Assembly (NCBI GenBank): GCA_964574635.1
Contig: CAZNOG010000005.1
Location: 62,001-126,000, forward strand
DNA from: CAZNOG01 sp964574635
GTDB lineage: Bacteria; Bacteroidota; Bacteroidia; Flavobacteriales_D; Cryomorphaceae
Length of the DNA: 64,000 nucleotides
Direction: 5' to 3'
This document shows, piece by piece, positions 34,467 to 42,978 of this stretch. Below the pieces are notes generated by a model, which was given only the letters and a program-made list of their open reading frames with translations, was not told the DNA's origin and did not search any database. The position numbers and the translations under genes are program-made. How positions within the stretch are numbered: the stretch's first letter is position 1; each line of letters starts with the position of its first letter.

Positions 34467-37352
34467 ATGAAGACGATCCGTTTCTTCCTCCCCATCCTCC
34501 CCGTGCTGCTCGCGTGGACATCGGCGGCGCAACAAGGCTACGTCACCGGACAAGTGATCGACGAAAGCGGCGCCACCCTTCCGGGGGTCAACGTCGTGGT
34601 AAACGGCACCACCCACGGAGTGGTCACCGACCTCGACGGGCAGTTCAATTTGGCCCTCCAACCGGGCTCCCATGATCTGCGCATTTCCTACGTGTCTTTC
34701 CAAACCGTTCATCTGGACGACCTCCGCGTGGGCCCCGGCGAAACCGTGAGACTCAAGCCGGTAAAGATGACCACCGACAGCGAAATGCTCAACGAAGTGG
34801 TGGTACAAGCCTCAAGGGTGAGAAACAACGAAACGGCACTGCTGTCCATGCGACGGCGATCGGCGAGCCTGATCGACGGCATCTCGGCGGCGGGCATCAA
34901 AGAAGCCGGAGATTCGGATGTGGCCGCTTCCGTAAAGCGCGTTCCCGGCGTATCGATCGAAGACGGAAAATACATCTACGTGCGCGGGCTGAGCGACCGC
35001 TACACCAAAACGCTGATGAACGGTTTCGAAATTTCCGGCTTGGATCCCGACAGAAACACCATCCAAATGGACATCTTCCCCACGGGTATCCTCGACAATA
35101 TCATCGTAAACAAAACCTTCGTCGCCTCCATGCCGGCCGACTTCACCGGTGGGGTCATCGACATCACCACCAAGGCCATGCCCGATGAAAAACAAGGCGG
35201 AATCTCGGTGAGCGCCGGATACAGTCCGGAATTTCACTTCCGGGAAGACCATCTCTCATACGGGGGCGGAAAAACGGATTTCCTCGGCTTCGACGACGGC
35301 ACGCGGGCCATTCCCGCCACCACAGACATCCCCCAATTCGCGCAGGTGGTCGGCAACCCCGACGGGGCACAAGCCCGACGCTATCGCTCCATTCTCGAAG
35401 GGTTCAACCCCGAAATGGCCGCAATGAAAAGCCGCAGCTTCATGGACTACGGACTGAGTTTTACTTACGGCGACAAAAAAGAAAAGACGGGCTACACTTT
35501 GGGGTACAACTTCCTGGTGTCGTACAAAAACGAAACCTCGTATTACGACGACGTGGAATACGGACGATACGGCCTCGCCGCCGACCCCGGTGTCACGGAA
35601 TTGCAGGTACGCGAATACCAAACGGGCCGATTCGGAACGGAAACGGCCACGGTGACCGCAATGGCCGGCTTCGCTCTGAACACCGCAAGATCGGGATACA
35701 AGCTCAACCTCCTGCACATCCAAAACGGCGAATCCAAAGCGGGGATTTTCGACTACGTCAATTCCGACAAAGGCGCCATTTTCGAAGGGTACCAACACAA
35801 CCTCGAGTACAGCCAACGCTCCATGTCCAACCTCCTGCTCTCGGGTGAGCACGACTTGCAAAGCGGGTGGAAACTCGATTGGGGGCTGTCGCCCACGCTG
35901 TCGCGCATGTACGACCCCGACATCCGGTTCACGCGCTACCAAGTGCGAAACAACGACGTGGCCATCAGTACGGAAGCCGGGTTCCCGCAGCGCATGTGGC
36001 GGGATTTGAACGAACTCACCCTCGCGGGGAAGGCCGGCATGCGCAAGGAATTCGAATTTTTGGGAAATACGGCGGAAATCCATTTCGGTGGTAGCCACAG
36101 CCACAAATTCCGTTCGTACGAAATCCTCGATTTCCACATCAACCCCCGGGGTTTGGACCTCCTCGGAAATCCCAACGAGCTGTTCACGGAACAAAACCTC
36201 TGGCTCTACGGTGACGATCCCACGTCCGGAACCACCGTCGACGCGGTGTTTCTGCCCCACAATCCCAACAAGTTCGACGCCAACGTAGCCAACACCGCCG
36301 CCTTCGCGTCGCTCGACTTCGGCATCACCGAAAAACTCAAGGCCACCGTGGGCCTGCGCTTCGAAAATTACGTGCAACGCTACACCGGCCGCGACCAATT
36401 GGGCGCAAACGTACTCGACAACGACCGCGTGTTGCACTCCACCGACATCTTTCCCGGACTGAACTTGACCTACGCGCTCAACGACAAGCAGAACTTGCGG
36501 TTCGGCTACGCCAAGACCATCGCGCGGCCCTCGCTGAAAGAACTCTCCTACGCCGAAATCCACGACCCGCTGACGGGGCGGATATTCGTCGGCGGGATGT
36601 TCCGCGACGCCAACGACGTCGAAGGCATCGTGTACTGGGACGGGCAACTTCAGAGCACCGACATCCACAACATCGACTTGAGGTGGGAAGCCTACCCCGA
36701 CCTCTCCGACGCGGTATCGTTCGGCGTATTCTACAAGCGCTTCCTCAACCCCATCGAGATCGTGCGGTTCGCCACCCAAACAGGCGCCTACCAACCGAGG
36801 AACGTGGGCGACGGCGAGCTCTTGGGCGCAGAAGTGGAAGTGCGAAAAGGATTGGGGTTTTTGTGGGAGAAACTCAGCCGGTTCAGTGTTAACGTGAACA
36901 TCACGGCTTCCTCTTCACGCATCGAATCCAACCCCACGGAATACCAAAGCCGCCTCGAGCACGCCCGCGAAGGCGAAACCGTCGACAAGTACCGCGCCAT
37001 GGCGGGCCAAACCCCGCTGATTATCAACGCGGGCTTAAACTACGAAGGAGGCGGGACCGGTTTCGCACAAGATTTGAAAGTGGGGCTTTACTACAACGTG
37101 CAATCGGCTACGTTGCTCCACGTGGGCATCGTGGATCATCCGGATATCTACAGCGTGCCCTTCCACGGGCTGAATGCCGTGGCCTCCAAAAAATTCGGAA
37201 AGGAAGGGCGCATGGCGGTGGACCTCAAAGTATCCAACCTGCTGGACCAAACGCGCCAAGAGGTGTTTCGGTCCTTCGGCGCCGACGATCAACTGTACTC
37301 CAGCCTGTACGGGGGAAGGCACTTCTCCTTGGGCTTCAGCTACGGTTTTTGA
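34467..37352 (+). CDS. TonB-dependent outer-membrane receptor
   Basis: The 961-residue protein has a signal peptide (FFLPILPVLLAWTSAAQ) and a carboxypeptidase-regulatory-like domain (VTGQVIDESGATLPGVNVVV; VSFQTV). The plug domain follows (VKRVPGVSIEDGKYIYVRGL; GILDNIIVNKTFVASMPADF, GGVIDITTK), then a long barrel ending HFSLGFSYGF. Such receptors import large or scarce solutes across the outer membrane, energised by TonB-ExbBD. The substrate is not predictable; the beta-helix lipoprotein just upstream is the probable binding partner. Its last 13 bases overlap the convergent tsaB gene. Confidence 0.94.
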   Translation: MKTIRFFLPILPVLLAWTSAAQQGYVTGQVIDESGATLPGVNVVVNGTTHGVVTDLDGQFNLALQPGSHDLRISYVSFQTVHLDDLRVGPGETVRLKPVKMTTDSEMLNEVVVQASRVRNNETALLSMRRRSASLIDGISAAGIKEAGDSDVAASVKRVPGVSIEDGKYIYVRGLSDRYTKTLMNGFEISGLDPDRNTIQMDIFPTGILDNIIVNKTFVASMPADFTGGVIDITTKAMPDEKQGGISVSAGYSPEFHFREDHLSYGGGKTDFLGFDDGTRAIPATTDIPQFAQVVGNPDGAQARRYRSILEGFNPEMAAMKSRSFMDYGLSFTYGDKKEKTGYTLGYNFLVSYKNETSYYDDVEYGRYGLAADPGVTELQVREYQTGRFGTETATVTAMAGFALNTARSGYKLNLLHIQNGESKAGIFDYVNSDKGAIFEGYQHNLEYSQRSMSNLLLSGEHDLQSGWKLDWGLSPTLSRMYDPDIRFTRYQVRNNDVAISTEAGFPQRMWRDLNELTLAGKAGMRKEFEFLGNTAEIHFGGSHSHKFRSYEILDFHINPRGLDLLGNPNELFTEQNLWLYGDDPTSGTTVDAVFLPHNPNKFDANVANTAAFASLDFGITEKLKATVGLRFENYVQRYTGRDQLGANVLDNDRVLHSTDIFPGLNLTYALNDKQNLRFGYAKTIARPSLKELSYAEIHDPLTGRIFVGGMFRDANDVEGIVYWDGQLQSTDIHNIDLRWEAYPDLSDAVSFGVFYKRFLNPIEIVRFATQTGAYQPRNVGDGELLGAEVEVRKGLGFLWEKLSRFSVNVNITASSSRIESNPTEYQSRLEHAREGETVDKYRAMAGQTPLIINAGLNYEGGGTGFAQDLKVGLYYNVQSATLLHVGIVDHPDIYSVPFHGLNAVASKKFGKEGRMAVDLKVSNLLDQTRQEVFRSFGADDQLYSSLYGGRHFSLGFSYGF

Positions 37353-38026
37353 CGCTTTTTCTTTCCGGCAACGAAGTCTTTAAGGTAAAAAGGTTCGAAA
37401 TAAGCGGTGTCTACGAACGCCTCTTGTTCGAACCTTTTTTGTGCCCGGATACACATGTGGGCGGCGGAGGCGCGGCGGTCGCGGAGGTGGATGAACCCTC
37501 TGAGTTCGGCCCATTCTTCGGCTTTGTCGGCGCCGTCGCCGAGGACGTATACGGAAGCGTACCCGGAGGCTTCGGGAAAGCTGTCGGCCGTCAAAATTTC
37601 CGCGCGGGTGCCGAAAACGGAGTTGCCGTCTCCGTCGAAACCGGCGGCGAAGACCTCCATGCGCCGTGCGTCGAGCATGGGGATGAACAAGGAGGAAGTC
37701 TTTCCGTCGGCGGCGTGGTGTGCCAAGGCTTCCAAAGTGCCCACGGCCACGATGGGAATGTTGTGGGCGTATGCGAATCCTTTGGCGGTGGACACCCCGA
37801 TGCGCAAACCGGTGTACGAGCCGGGGCCCTCGCTCACGGCCACGGCGTCGAGATCGGCGAAACCGATTCCGGCGGAATCCATGGCCTCCGCGATGAAAAG
37901 ATTGATCTTCTCGGCGTGGGAATATTGGTCGGGATCGTCTTCCCGGAGGGCCACTACCTCCCCGTCTACCGACACCGCCACCGAACAGACTTTGGTGGCC
38001 GTTTCTATGCAGAGGATGCGCGCCAT
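37340..38026 (-). CDS. tsaB: tRNA threonylcarbamoyladenosine biosynthesis protein TsaB
   Basis: The 228-residue ASKHA-fold protein opens ARILCIETATKVCSVAV and has the hallmark SEGPGSYTGLRIGVSTAKGFAY. TsaB forms the TsaBDE complex that makes t6A at position 37 of ANN-decoding tRNAs. Length is usual. Its 3' end overlaps the convergent TonB receptor gene. The upstream adaptor gene ends one base before its ATG, so all three minus-strand genes (TolC, adaptor, tsaB) may be one transcript. Confidence 0.95.
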   Translation of the reverse strand: MARILCIETATKVCSVAVSVDGEVVALREDDPDQYSHAEKINLFIAEAMDSAGIGFADLDAVAVSEGPGSYTGLRIGVSTAKGFAYAHNIPIVAVGTLEALAHHAADGKTSSLFIPMLDARRMEVFAAGFDGDGNSVFGTRAEILTADSFPEASGYASVYVLGDGADKAEEWAELRGFIHLRDRRASAAHMCIRAQKRFEQEAFVDTAYFEPFYLKDFVAGKKKRQKP

Positions 38027-38027
38027 G

Positions 38028-39371
38028 TCATTTTCGATTGCCCGAGTACAGGTTATCCTTTGATACCTCGTCGATCTCCGCGCCGGGATATAGCTTCTGC
38101 GACACGGCGTCGTACGGTCCGGAAATCACCTTGTCGCCCTCGTTCAATCCGGATACGATCTCGATGTACCGATCGTCTTGGATGCCCGTTTCCACCACGC
38201 GGATCTGTGCGCGGTTGGTTGGGGAAGGGACGAATACCACGGTAAAGGATTCGCCGTCTTCATCGGATTTTTTGGTGAGGAAGACGTCGGCGGCGGAAGG
38301 TTTGTCGCTGGAGGTGGTGTCCGATCGCATGGTGATGCACTCGATGGGTATGGCCACGACGTTTCTCTTGGTGGCGGTTTGGATTTCGACCGTGGCGTTC
38401 ATGCCCGGTCGGAATGGAGAAAGACCCGGGGAATCGGGTTTGATGAGGTCGGTGTAAGACGATTGGAGGATGCGGACTTTCACTTCGAAATTGGTGACTT
38501 GATCCAAGGAAGCCGTCGCGGCCTTGGCGGAATTGGCGATTTCAGTCACCACCCCCAAAAACTCCCTATCCAAATACGCATCCACCTCTATTTTGGCCGT
38601 ATCGCCGAAATTCACCCGCACGATGTCGCTTTCATTCACGTCCACGACCACTTCCATGATTTCGAGATTGGCCACGCGCATGATCTCGGTACCGGTCATT
38701 TGCATGGCGCCGACCACCTGTTCGCCCACTTCCACGTCGAGGCGGGAGATGGTGCCGTCCATGGGCGAAGTGATGGTGGTGCGTGAATAGGAATCTTCGG
38801 CCTCTTTGACGCCGGCCAGGGCGGATTGGACGTTGAATTCGGCGGCGAGTACGCTTTGGCGCGCAGCTTCCACTTCCGCTTCGGCGGTGAGGTGGGAGGC
38901 TTGGGCGTCTTCGAATTCAGCGCGGGAAATGGCGCCTTGGTCAAAGAGGCTTTGGCTGCGTGAAAAACTCAACTCCGCGTTGGAAAACTGGGCTTCGGCT
39001 TGGGTGAGTCTCGCCTTGGAACCCGCTTCGTTGGCACGGGCGGTGTTCAGCGCGGCGCGGGCTCTGTCGAGGGCGGCCAAAGCCAAGTCGGGGTTGATCT
39101 TCACCAGCAGGTCGCCGGTTTTGACCTGATCCCCTTCTTTGAGTGGAAGTTCGAGGATTTTGCCCGACACCTCGGAAGAGATGATCACTTCCGTTTCGGG
39201 CTGTATGCGCCCGTTGGCGACCACGGTTTCGACGATGGTGCGCAGGGCGGCTTGGTCGGTGGTCACTTTCAATTCGGTGCCGCCCGATGATTTGACTACA
39301 GAAACGATGACGAGCAACACGATGATGATGCCGCCAATCCAAAAGATTCTTTTGTTCTTCTTTCCGGCCAT
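38028..39371 (-). CDS. Efflux periplasmic adaptor (HlyD/MacA-type)
   Basis: The 447-residue protein has an N-terminal membrane anchor (IFWIGGIIIVLLVIVSVV). A lipoyl half-motif (IISSEVSGKILELPLKEGDQVKTGDLLVKI) precedes a long alpha-helical hairpin rich in Ala, and the second lipoyl half (TTITSPMDGTISRLDVEVGEQVVG) follows. A beta-barrel and a membrane-proximal domain complete it. It bridges an inner-membrane transporter and a TolC-type channel. The TolC-type gene is 32 bases upstream. No transporter gene is adjacent; a MacB-type permease lies at 7935-9200. Confidence 0.93.
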   Translation of the reverse strand: MAGKKNKRIFWIGGIIIVLLVIVSVVKSSGGTELKVTTDQAALRTIVETVVANGRIQPETEVIISSEVSGKILELPLKEGDQVKTGDLLVKINPDLALAALDRARAALNTARANEAGSKARLTQAEAQFSNAELSFSRSQSLFDQGAISRAEFEDAQASHLTAEAEVEAARQSVLAAEFNVQSALAGVKEAEDSYSRTTITSPMDGTISRLDVEVGEQVVGAMQMTGTEIMRVANLEIMEVVVDVNESDIVRVNFGDTAKIEVDAYLDREFLGVVTEIANSAKAATASLDQVTNFEVKVRILQSSYTDLIKPDSPGLSPFRPGMNATVEIQTATKRNVVAIPIECITMRSDTTSSDKPSAADVFLTKKSDEDGESFTVVFVPSPTNRAQIRVVETGIQDDRYIEIVSGLNEGDKVISGPYDAVSQKLYPGAEIDEVSKDNLYSGNRK

Positions 39372-39403
39372 ACCGATGGGAAATTGAGGGTGGAGGTTGA
39401 GGT

Positions 39404-40846
39404 TTACAGCGTCAGGGGTTTTCCGATGTAGAAATCCAGTACTTTGAGTTTGAAAACGAAGTCGTATTTGGCGTTGAGCAAACTGATGCGCGCGTTTGTA
39501 AGTGAGGTTTTGGTGTTGTTGAAATCGAGTGAGGTGATGGCGCTCTGCTCGAAGCGCGCCTCGGCGTATGAAAACGACACTTCGAGTGCGTCGACGGCTT
39601 TTTGGGCCGCGGCGTAGCTGTTCATGGCGGCGCGCGCATCGGCGTAGGCCTGTTCGATGTCGAAGCGGAGTTGGTCGCTGATCTGTCGGTATCCCAGCTC
39701 GGCCTCGATGCGGTTGATCTGCGCCCTCTTGAGGTTCATTCGCGCCGCCGATCCGTTGAAAATGGGGATGGAAAGCGTGAATTGCAGGGATTGGTTGAGG
39801 TTGTCTTCCAATTGGGTTTCGAAGGATTTGGTTCGGTAATCCTCGCTTTGGTAGACCACTTGATTTTGCAGCGATACCACGGGTTCGCCGGTGCCGAGAA
39901 CCCGTCCGATGGGCACGGGACCCACGTCCAATCCGTCGCCCACGATCTCTTGGTTGATCCCGGAGTAACCCGAACCTATGGAAGCGCTCATGGACAGGGT
40001 GGGATAGAGCACGCCCCGGGTGGCGCTTTCCGAATATTCCGCTGCGCGAACGCGGGCTTGCGCCGCTTGTATCCTCGGCATGTTTTCCACGGCGATGGCG
40101 AAGATTTCGTCGACGCTTTTGCTCATCATTTCCATGGCATCATCGGGAATATCGGGGACGACGATGTCGAAATCGCGAGCCAATTCGGGGGGCAACTGCA
40201 GGGTTTGGGTAAGGTCGAGCAGTGCCAAGTCTACGGCGTTTTGGGCGTTTACGAGGTTAAGTTCTTCCTGTGCGAGTTGCGATTCGATGTCGTACAGCTC
40301 GCCTTGTGCCACCTGACCCACTTCGAACAGAATGCGCATGCGTTCGAGTTGCTCGCGGGTCAGGTCGAGTTGGTTTTGGCTCACCACGACGCTTTCTTTA
40401 TTCACCAAGGCTTGGAGGTAGAGCAGGCCCACCTGCAGGGAGATGTCGTTTCTGATCCGCTGGTGTTCGGAAAGCCCCGCTTGGAGCTCGGCCTTTCCCG
40501 CCTTGACCGAATTCCACTTGGTGAACCCGCCGAAGAGGTCGAGGCTGGAGCTCAGGAAGAAGTTGTTCGTTCGCACCCGGTTGGTGGCGAATTGGTTGGT
40601 AAATGGGTCGATTCGCTGGCCCCAGTTGTACCCGTGTGTGGCGCCGGCGTTGAGATTGGGCAGGAGATTGTATCGGTTTTGCGCGTCGTTGATTTCGGCG
40701 CGTTCCACGTTGAGGGCGCTCTGTTGTACGGCGATGTTGTGGTCGAGCGCGTAGTCCACGCAGCGTTTGAGGTCCCACTTTTCCTGGGCGGAGACACCGA
40801 AGGAGCACAACAGCGCGCAAAAAATCATCGGAAGGATTCTCATCAT
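39404..40846 (-). CDS. TolC-family outer-membrane efflux channel
   Basis: The 480-residue protein has a signal peptide (ILPMIFCALLCSFGVSAQ) and two OEP repeats with long coiled helices (WDLKRCVDYALDHNIAVQQSAL; IRNDISLQVGLLYLQALVNK; AQINRIEAELGYRQISDQLRFDIEQAYADARAAM). The family forms trimeric tunnels from the outer membrane into the periplasm. It is the first gene of the minus-strand set with the adaptor and tsaB. Confidence 0.93.
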   Translation of the reverse strand: MMRILPMIFCALLCSFGVSAQEKWDLKRCVDYALDHNIAVQQSALNVERAEINDAQNRYNLLPNLNAGATHGYNWGQRIDPFTNQFATNRVRTNNFFLSSSLDLFGGFTKWNSVKAGKAELQAGLSEHQRIRNDISLQVGLLYLQALVNKESVVVSQNQLDLTREQLERMRILFEVGQVAQGELYDIESQLAQEELNLVNAQNAVDLALLDLTQTLQLPPELARDFDIVVPDIPDDAMEMMSKSVDEIFAIAVENMPRIQAAQARVRAAEYSESATRGVLYPTLSMSASIGSGYSGINQEIVGDGLDVGPVPIGRVLGTGEPVVSLQNQVVYQSEDYRTKSFETQLEDNLNQSLQFTLSIPIFNGSAARMNLKRAQINRIEAELGYRQISDQLRFDIEQAYADARAAMNSYAAAQKAVDALEVSFSYAEARFEQSAITSLDFNNTKTSLTNARISLLNAKYDFVFKLKVLDFYIGKPLTL

Positions 40847-41305
40847 GGGCTAATTTTTCCAATGGACGGTAAAAGTACGCATCGGCAGGGAGGGAAAAAG
40901 CACTCCGGTACAAACGGTCGTTCAAAAGGGTAAACGGAGGAGCATCCGCGGGGCGGGCGGGGCCTTTCGACGGTGTGGCGCGAGTCGGCGGCGTGGGGGG
41001 CAGGTTATGAACGGAGGTGGGGAAACCGGACGGGAGGCGATGTACGCGCAGGGTTTTTGGGTTTTTGTGGGTGTAGCTTTTTATCCGAAAATCGTCTCCT
41101 TCGTACTCACACCTGCTTCGTGAGAAAGATGGTCCGTTCCGATCTCCCACCCACAAGACACCAAATCGCCCGTACCCCTACGCCCTGAATCCGGAGCATC
41201 GGAGCTTGGACGGAACGCTCCCGATTCTTATCTTTCACACGTCGTACGACCCTGATTTTGCGATCAGACACTGTATTTGCGTGGCGCCCCGAGAAACTCC
41301 AGGAT
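40847..41305. other. 459-base intergenic region with G/T motif
   Basis: No gene is seen. The middle is very G-rich (40940-41045). It contains the longest G/T-motif copy (41051-41073). A 9-base inverted counterpart (CACCCACAA) lies at 41148-41156. TATCTTTC at 41229-41236 is a one-mismatch -7 box for the next gene. Confidence 0.5.
41051..41073 (+). repeat. Dispersed G/T-rich intergenic motif, copy 4
   Basis: GGGTTTTTGGGTTTTTGTGGGTG, a partly duplicated form of the core. The segment TTGTGGGTG can pair with CACCCACAA at 41148-41156. Confidence 0.55.
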
Positions 41306-41746
41306 ATGAAGATTGCGGTTTATAGAAAATTCTACGATGCGGTGGAGGCCAACATCGTTCTTAAAAAACTCCGGGCGAACGGCATCGAGGGATTTCTCAC
41401 CAACGAATTCGCGACGAACCTGCTGTGGCATCTAAACTTCGCGCATGGCGGCGTCGATCTCATGTTGAACACAAGCGATTTTCAACGGGCCGATATGATT
41501 CTCGACGACGCGCCCATGCCCGTGGAAGAATTGGTTTCGGAAGGGCCCCGCTGTCCGAAATGCCATTCGAACAACGTAAAGTTCGGCTCTCAATCGCGGA
41601 AGCGCATCAATTGGTTTCAATTCGTATCATTGGTGCTCATCGCGGGGCCGGCCCCGACCATGAGCAAGGCGTTTCATTGCTTCAACTGCGGAAACAACTT
41701 CGAACGAAAAGAAATTAATTCCCTAAACGACGACGCGGAACATTAG
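41306..41746 (+). CDS. DUF2007-domain protein with C-terminal zinc ribbon
   Basis: The 146-residue protein has a DUF2007 ferredoxin-like N-terminal domain (MKIAVYRKFYDAVEANIVLK; GIEGFLTNE; GGVDLMLNTSDFQRADMIL). The second half has paired Cys motifs CPKC and CFNC, consistent with a zinc ribbon, around a hydrophobic stretch (FVSLVLIAGPAP). The family is often described as putative signal transducers, but the role is unproven. ATG 41306 is the family start; the frame opens 48 bases earlier. Confidence 0.8.
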   Translation: MKIAVYRKFYDAVEANIVLKKLRANGIEGFLTNEFATNLLWHLNFAHGGVDLMLNTSDFQRADMILDDAPMPVEELVSEGPRCPKCHSNNVKFGSQSRKRINWFQFVSLVLIAGPAPTMSKAFHCFNCGNNFERKEINSLNDDAEH

Positions 41747-41806
41747 TATTCGATAGCCGTGCGCCGGCCGCCTTCAAAAACACGACTAAACATCAACCCC
41801 GACAAG

Positions 41807-42298
41807 ATGAAAAACCTGAAATGGACTTTGATTGCGTTGCTTATGGGCATTGCCGGATCGGTGTTCGCCCAAACCGACCCCAAAGCGGATTCCCTGAATT
41901 CAAACCCGAATTACGACGAGGCCTTGGCCGAAAAATTGGGCGCCGATGATTACGGAATGAAAAGCTATTTCTTCGTCGTTCTAAAAACCGGAACAAACAC
42001 CACCGCAGACAAAGAACTTATCGGGGAAAGTTTTAGGGGACACATGGACAACATCAACCGGTTGGTTGAAGAGGGAAAACTCATCGTGGCCGGGCCCTTG
42101 GCGAAAAACGAAAACAAATACAGGGGAATTTTCATTTTCGACAACGTCGAAACTCCCGCCGAAGCCGAAGAAATACTTCAAACGGACCCGGCCATAAAAA
42201 ACAAACTTTTGGACTACGACCTGTTTACGTGGTACGGTTCCGCAGCGCTTCCCGAATATTTGCCCTTTTCCGACAAGGTGTGGAAATTAAAACCCTGA
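41807..42298 (+). CDS. Secreted YCII-like domain protein
   Basis: The 163-residue protein has a signal peptide (WTLIALLMGIAGSVFAQ) and a dimeric alpha/beta-barrel domain of YCII type: SYFFVVLKTG, GHMDNINRLVEEGKLIVAGP, FIFDNVETPAEAEEIL. YCII-like domains bind small molecules and some are enzymes; the substrate here is unknown. ATG 41807 is chosen for the signal peptide. It is followed by a 250-base gap before cassette B, which shows no feature beyond a weak TACCTTTA near 42512. Confidence 0.75.
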   Translation: MKNLKWTLIALLMGIAGSVFAQTDPKADSLNSNPNYDEALAEKLGADDYGMKSYFFVVLKTGTNTTADKELIGESFRGHMDNINRLVEEGKLIVAGPLAKNENKYRGIFIFDNVETPAEAEEILQTDPAIKNKLLDYDLFTWYGSAALPEYLPFSDKVWKLKP

Positions 42299-42548
42299 CA
42301 ACTCAGGAGGGCCGTCACCCGTGAATTGTCCGCTAAATACTTCCGGCTCATCTCGTCCCGAAGCAAACCGATTCGGCGCAAATCAATGAAGTCTTCCGAT
42401 GCGGTTCAAACAAAACCGCACTGAATTTATCGGAGGAATTTCTCAAGTAAATTGAAAAGATTCGGGTATGTACGGTTCTCGAAAAGAACGACCGCGACCA
42501 TAAAATTTTTGCTACCTTTAGGGACCTCATCGCTTAAACCTCAGTGCT

Positions 42549-42968
42549 ATGCGATTACCCACAAACACACCATCCAACACTTTCCGCTTTCAACCGGGGC
42601 AAAAGAGATTGAATAGTATTCTTTTCACAATTGTACTTATTGCTTTTGCTTCCCTTCAGTGCAGTGCCCAAAACAATTTTTATCTAGCGGATAAAACGAA
42701 TGGTGGTTTTTCCATTGAATATAGTTTTTGTAATGGAGGCGGAGGTTCTGCATCAGTAAATCCTATGGATATCTTAAATATTTCAATAGGATCGAATGTC
42801 ATTATGTATTACAAAATTTTTTTTCCGGGCAGCACCTCAGCGGATATTACCGTATTTCCAAATACGTGCGAACCACAGTCCGTGTCCGGAACAAATCCTT
42901 GTGGAACAGGCAACGTCTATATTAACTACGACAGTTCTATTAACAAATTCAGTTTTTCCGCTTGGTAA
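42549..42968 (+). CDS. Small secreted protein, first gene of duplicated cassette B
   Basis: The 139-residue protein has a signal peptide (LFTIVLIAFASLQCSAQ) after a 20-residue polar lead. The mature part is about 100 residues, Gly/Ser-rich, with three Cys (FCNG, NTCE, NPCG), ending in Trp (KFSFSAW). I recognise no family. The gene is AT-rich compared with the rest of the window. It sits 10 bases upstream of a large T9SS cargo gene. The arrangement, signal peptide, Cys content and terminal Trp parallel 16695-17162, though direct sequence identity between the two small proteins is low. Confidence 0.65.
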   Translation: MRLPTNTPSNTFRFQPGQKRLNSILFTIVLIAFASLQCSAQNNFYLADKTNGGFSIEYSFCNGGGGSASVNPMDILNISIGSNVIMYYKIFFPGSTSADITVFPNTCEPQSVSGTNPCGTGNVYINYDSSINKFSFSAW

Positions 42969-42978
42969 ATTCCGGAAA

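Noticed and set aside
35256..36794. 512-codon minus-strand frame
   Set aside because: It is antisense to the TonB receptor barrel; same GC-bias artefact.
36854..36867. GGGGTTTTTGTGGG resembling the dispersed G/T motif
   Set aside because: It is in frame within the TonB receptor (Gly-Phe-Leu-Trp codons) and does not match the full 15-base core. Treated as chance.
42796..42978. 61-codon extension of the cassette B large gene over the small gene
   Set aside because: The small gene has its own signal peptide there, and the large gene's signal peptide starts at ATG 42979.
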